Positions 61,218-64,000 of a stretch of 64,000 bases of DNA are shown in pieces. The translations under genes were made by a program, and so were the position numbers. The notes under the pieces are model-generated. The model worked only from the letters and a program-made list of their open reading frames with translations. It did not search any database and was not told where the DNA came from. The stretch is taken from contig CAJQUN010000015.1 in assembly GCA_907163345.1 (NCBI GenBank), forward strand, positions 11,192,886-11,256,885. The letters run 5' to 3'. Each line of letters begins with the position of its first letter. Position 1 is the stretch's first letter. Origin of the DNA: Haberlea rhodopensis (Eukaryota > Streptophyta > Magnoliopsida > Lamiales > Gesneriaceae).

Positions 61218-64000
61218 TCACTTAGGCTCGCTCAGGTGAACCTCGTCCACGTCTCTTACTTCTTCCCCAAAATAATGCTTCAATCGCTGCCCATTCGCTT
61301 GAAATGTGTGACCGTCATCGCATTTCAGTTCAATTGCTCCATATGGGGTCACTTTCTCAATAGTAAACGGCCCAGACCATCGTGACTTCAACTTTCCTGG
61401 AAATAGTCGGAGACGAGAGTTATATAGTAGCACTTTCTGACCAGGAATAAACTCTCTTCTCACGATTTGCTTGTCATGCCAATTCTTCGTTCGCTCCTTG
61501 TAGATCTTAGCATTTTCGTACGCTTCATTACGAAACTCATCCATCTCAGTGAGCTGTAGCAACCGTTGCTCACCAGCAGCCTTCAAATCAAAGTTCAGCT
61601 TCTTGATGGCCCAGAAAGCCCGATGTTCCAACTCGACCGGTAAGTGGCATGCTTTCCCAAAGACTAGACGATATGGGGACATCCCTATGGGAGTTTTGAA
61701 TGCAGTGCGGTATGCCCATAATGCATCATCCAATTTCAGGGCCCAATCCTTCCGGTTAATACTGACAGTCTTTTCAAGAATTAGCTTAATTTCTCGGTTA
61801 GAAATTTCGGCTTGGCCATTAGTCTGTGGATGATAAGCCAATGCAATCTTATGCCTCACAGTGTATTTCGTCATCAAAGCACTGAAGATCTTGTTACAAA
61901 AGTGAGACCCTTCATCACTGACAATCGATCTCGGAGTACCAAACCGTGTAAAGATGTTCTTTTGCACGAACTTGACCACGACCTGAGCGTCATTAGTCGA
62001 TGTGGCAATCGCTTCAACCCACTTAGAAACATAGTCCACTGCTAGCAGAATATAGGACTGTCCACAAGATGGTGGGAAGGGGCCCATGAAATCAATACCC
62101 CATACATCGAAGATTTCTAATTCCAAGATATTTGTCAACGGCATCTCATGGCGTTTAGAAATATTACCAATGCGCTGACAACGATCACACGTCTTCACCA
62201 AAGTATAACTGTCTCGATGTAGCTCTGGCCAATAGAAACCCGATTGAAGCACTTTTACTGCTGTCCTTGCTGCTCCAAAATGTCCTCCATAAGGTCTGGA
62301 GTGACACTTTTCAAGAATCTCTCTTGATTCCTCCTCAGTTACGCATCTCCGGACAATTTGGTCTGCACAGCGTCTGAATACATACGGTTCATCCCAGTAA
62401 TAATTCTTCACATCATGAAAGAACTTCTTCCTTTGCTGATAAGTGAGGTCTGGAGGCAATATACCACACGACAAATAATTAGCAAAATCAGCGAACCACG
62501 GAGTTTTAGTACATACCTCAAATAGATGTTCATCAGGAAAGTTCTCTTGTATGACTCCATGATCCATTTGATTCTCCAACTCCAAACGAGATAAGTGATC
62601 TGCTACTTGATTTTCACTGCCCTTTTTATCCAAGATCTCGAAATCAAACTCTTGTAGCAACAAGATCCATCTAATCAACCGGGGTTTCGCATCCTTCTTG
62701 GCAAAAAGATAACGAATCGCTGCATGATCTGTGTAAACTATGACCTTTGTCCCGATCAGATATGCTCTAAATTTGTCGAATGCATACACTACAGCTAGCA
62801 TCTCTTTCTCGGTGGTCGTGTAATTCTGTTGGGCTCCATCAAGAGTTCTACTTGCATAGTAGATCGCCCTAAAAATCTTGTCTCTCTTTTGCCCCAAAAC
62901 TGCTCCCACAGCATAGTCGCTGGCATCACACATTAAAACAAATGGCTCCTTCCAATCCGGCACTATGATGATTGGTGCAGATATAAGTGCTTTCTTTAGC
63001 CTGTTAAATGCCTGCAAACAAAAATCATCAAAGACAAAAGGTGAGTCCTTTTCTAACAAATTACACAAGGGCTTAGCTATTTTAGAAAAATCTTTAATAA
63101 AACGGCGATAAAACCCGGCATGTCCAAGGAAGCTCCTAATAGCCTTCTCATTGTTCGGAGGTGGAAGCTTCTCAATTGCAACCACTTTTGCTCTATCCAC
63201 TTCAAGTCCTTGAGATGACACCTTATGGCCAAGGACAATACCCTCTTGCACCATAAAGTGACATTTCTCCCAATTTAACACGAGGTTCTTTTCTTGGCAG
63301 CGCTGTAACACAAGAGATAGGTTATGCAAACAATGATCAAAAGAGGAACCAAATACCGAAAAGTCGTCCATGAAGACTTCAAGGATCTCCTCCACCATAT
63401 CTGAAAATATCGCCATCATGCACCGTTGAAAAGTAGCAGGTGCGTTGCACAAACCAAAAGGCATTCTTCTAAACGCAAAGGTGCCATATGGACAGGTAAA
63501 CGTTGTCTTCTCTTGATCCTCGGGGTCTATGGCAATTTGATTATATCCTGAATAGCCATCTAAGAAACAGTAATAACAATAACCGGCTAACCTGTCAAGC
63601 ATCTGATCAATAAATGGAAGAGGGAAGTGGTCCTTCCTTGTGGCCTTGTTGAGTTTCCTATAGTCAATGCAAACTCGCCACCCCGTCACAGTTCGAGTTG
63701 AGATCAACTCATTATTTTCATTTCTTACCACTGTCATCCCTCCTTTCTTTGGCACAACCTGTACTGGGGAAACCCATGCACTATCTGAAATAGCATAAAT
63801 AATCCCAGCATTTAACAATTTAAGCACTTCTGCTTTTACTACCTCCTTCATTGCTGGATTTAACCGCCTTTGATGATCAATGGAAGGAATGAAGGAATCC
63901 TCCATAAGTATTTTATGCATGCACAAAGACGGGCTAATCCCCTTGATATCAGAAATCGACCAACCCAAAGCAGATTTATAAGTCCTCAATACACGTAATA
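61218..64000 (-). CDS. Athila-type pol (RT, RNase H, integrase), 5' end outside the window
   Basis: Uninterrupted frame of over 920 codons from the window edge to the stop at 61218. Numbered from 63989: RT with WRVCIDYRKLNKA (104-116) and FMDDF catalytic motif (206-210), RNase H from about 350 (CDASDYAVGAV; YTDHAAIRYLF), integrase zinc region (H563, H570, C601, C604), catalytic core D633, D692 and E728 (35 residues between the last two), then a C-terminal SGPFTIEKV module. The RT sequence (SDSAWVSPVQVVPKKGG; TVTGWRVCIDY) is characteristic of the Athila lineage. All catalytic residues are present. The frame stays open to 64000. Confidence 0.93.
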   Translation of the reverse strand, partial: LRVLRTYKSALGWSISDIKGISPSLCMHKILMEDSFIPSIDHQRRLNPAMKEVVKAEVLKLLNAGIIYAISDSAWVSPVQVVPKKGGMTVVRNENNELISTRTVTGWRVCIDYRKLNKATRKDHFPLPFIDQMLDRLAGYCYYCFLDGYSGYNQIAIDPEDQEKTTFTCPYGTFAFRRMPFGLCNAPATFQRCMMAIFSDMVEEILEVFMDDFSVFGSSFDHCLHNLSLVLQRCQEKNLVLNWEKCHFMVQEGIVLGHKVSSQGLEVDRAKVVAIEKLPPPNNEKAIRSFLGHAGFYRRFIKDFSKIAKPLCNLLEKDSPFVFDDFCLQAFNRLKKALISAPIIIVPDWKEPFVLMCDASDYAVGAVLGQKRDKIFRAIYYASRTLDGAQQNYTTTEKEMLAVVYAFDKFRAYLIGTKVIVYTDHAAIRYLFAKKDAKPRLIRWILLLQEFDFEILDKKGSENQVADHLSRLELENQMDHGVIQENFPDEHLFEVCTKTPWFADFANYLSCGILPPDLTYQQRKKFFHDVKNYYWDEPYVFRRCADQIVRRCVTEEESREILEKCHSRPYGGHFGAARTAVKVLQSGFYWPELHRDSYTLVKTCDRCQRIGNISKRHEMPLTNILELEIFDVWGIDFMGPFPPSCGQSYILLAVDYVSKWVEAIATSTNDAQVVVKFVQKNIFTRFGTPRSIVSDEGSHFCNKIFSALMTKYTVRHKIALAYHPQTNGQAEISNREIKLILEKTVSINRKDWALKLDDALWAYRTAFKTPIGMSPYRLVFGKACHLPVELEHRAFWAIKKLNFDLKAAGEQRLLQLTEMDEFRNEAYENAKIYKERTKNWHDKQIVRREFIPGQKVLLYNSRLRLFPGKLKSRWSGPFTIEKVTPYGAIELKCDDGHTFQANGQRLKHYFGEEVRDVDEVHLSEPK

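Larger units (their letters stand above)
57663..64000 (-). mobile_element. Athila-type Ty3/gypsy element, 3' half
   Basis: In minus-strand sense: pol (from beyond the window) to 61218, about 2.1 kb of untranslated DNA, purine tract, 3' LTR 59113-57663. The LTR begins TGATAAGTGTATTTTATACAC and ends CGCAACA. It is inserted into the family III LTR C fragment. gag, the primer site and the 5' LTR lie outside the window. Confidence 0.88.

Overview
The window is plant nuclear DNA, almost certainly from a eudicot. One host gene with twelve coding exons lies at the left. Most of the rest is a deep nest of Ty3/gypsy LTR retrotransposons with tRNA-iMet primer sites, 2-3 kb LTRs and chromodomain-type integrases. 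The species cannot be told from the sequence.

Layout. 1-2.3 kb: AT-rich intergenic DNA. 2.56-10.78 kb (minus strand): a complete gene for the CCR4-NOT subunit NOT4 (RING + RRM + C3H zinc finger, 996 codons plus stop). Its 5'UTR exon and promoter lie near 11.4-11.6 kb, two hAT-like non-autonomous elements sit in adjacent introns, and one intron is GC-AG. 12.09-12.85 kb: a decayed plant-mobile-domain (MAIN-like) pseudogene. 12.9-57.66 kb: nested LTR elements. Element I (13,284-22,131, plus strand) is a Tekay/Del-type chromovirus with exact LTRs, a GTTAT duplication and a broken gag-pol; it sits inside an older related LTR (I'). Family III/V (23.66-46.98 kb, plus strand) is a coding-free LARD-like element in a tandem LTR-internal-LTR-internal arrangement. 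A reverse-oriented solo LTR of family III (27,896-39,476, GATGG duplication) is inserted in its first internal region, and a complete coding-free element of family II (29,734-38,180, CATAC duplication) is inserted in that solo LTR. Element IV (46,985-56,547, minus strand) is a second Tekay-type copy with broken gag-pol and a partial extra internal region on its right. 57,663-64,000 (minus strand): the 3' half of an Athila-type element with an uninterrupted RT-RNaseH-integrase frame running off the window edge.

How the parts relate. Families I-IV share LTR termini (TGTGAT(A/G)TCC ... TMCTACA/TTACA/TCACA), the same primer site and similar 3' ends before the LTR. The coding-free families II and III may therefore have been mobilised in trans by Tekay-type proteins.

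Most notable signal. Every Tekay-type LTR family that has this part of the LTR carries a cluster of the self-complementary decamer CGATCGATCG, arranged in pairs whose starts are 20-22 bp apart (about two helical turns). The unrelated Athila LTR carries a different 14-bp palindrome, GGCGTA(A/G)TTACGCC, again in pairs 22 bp apart and repeated every ~72 bp. The same unit recurs in inverted orientation in the Athila 3' untranslated region. Two retrotransposon lineages thus show the same paired-palindrome design built from different sequences. In addition, the coding-free internal regions hold several tandem arrays whose units each encode small hairpins.
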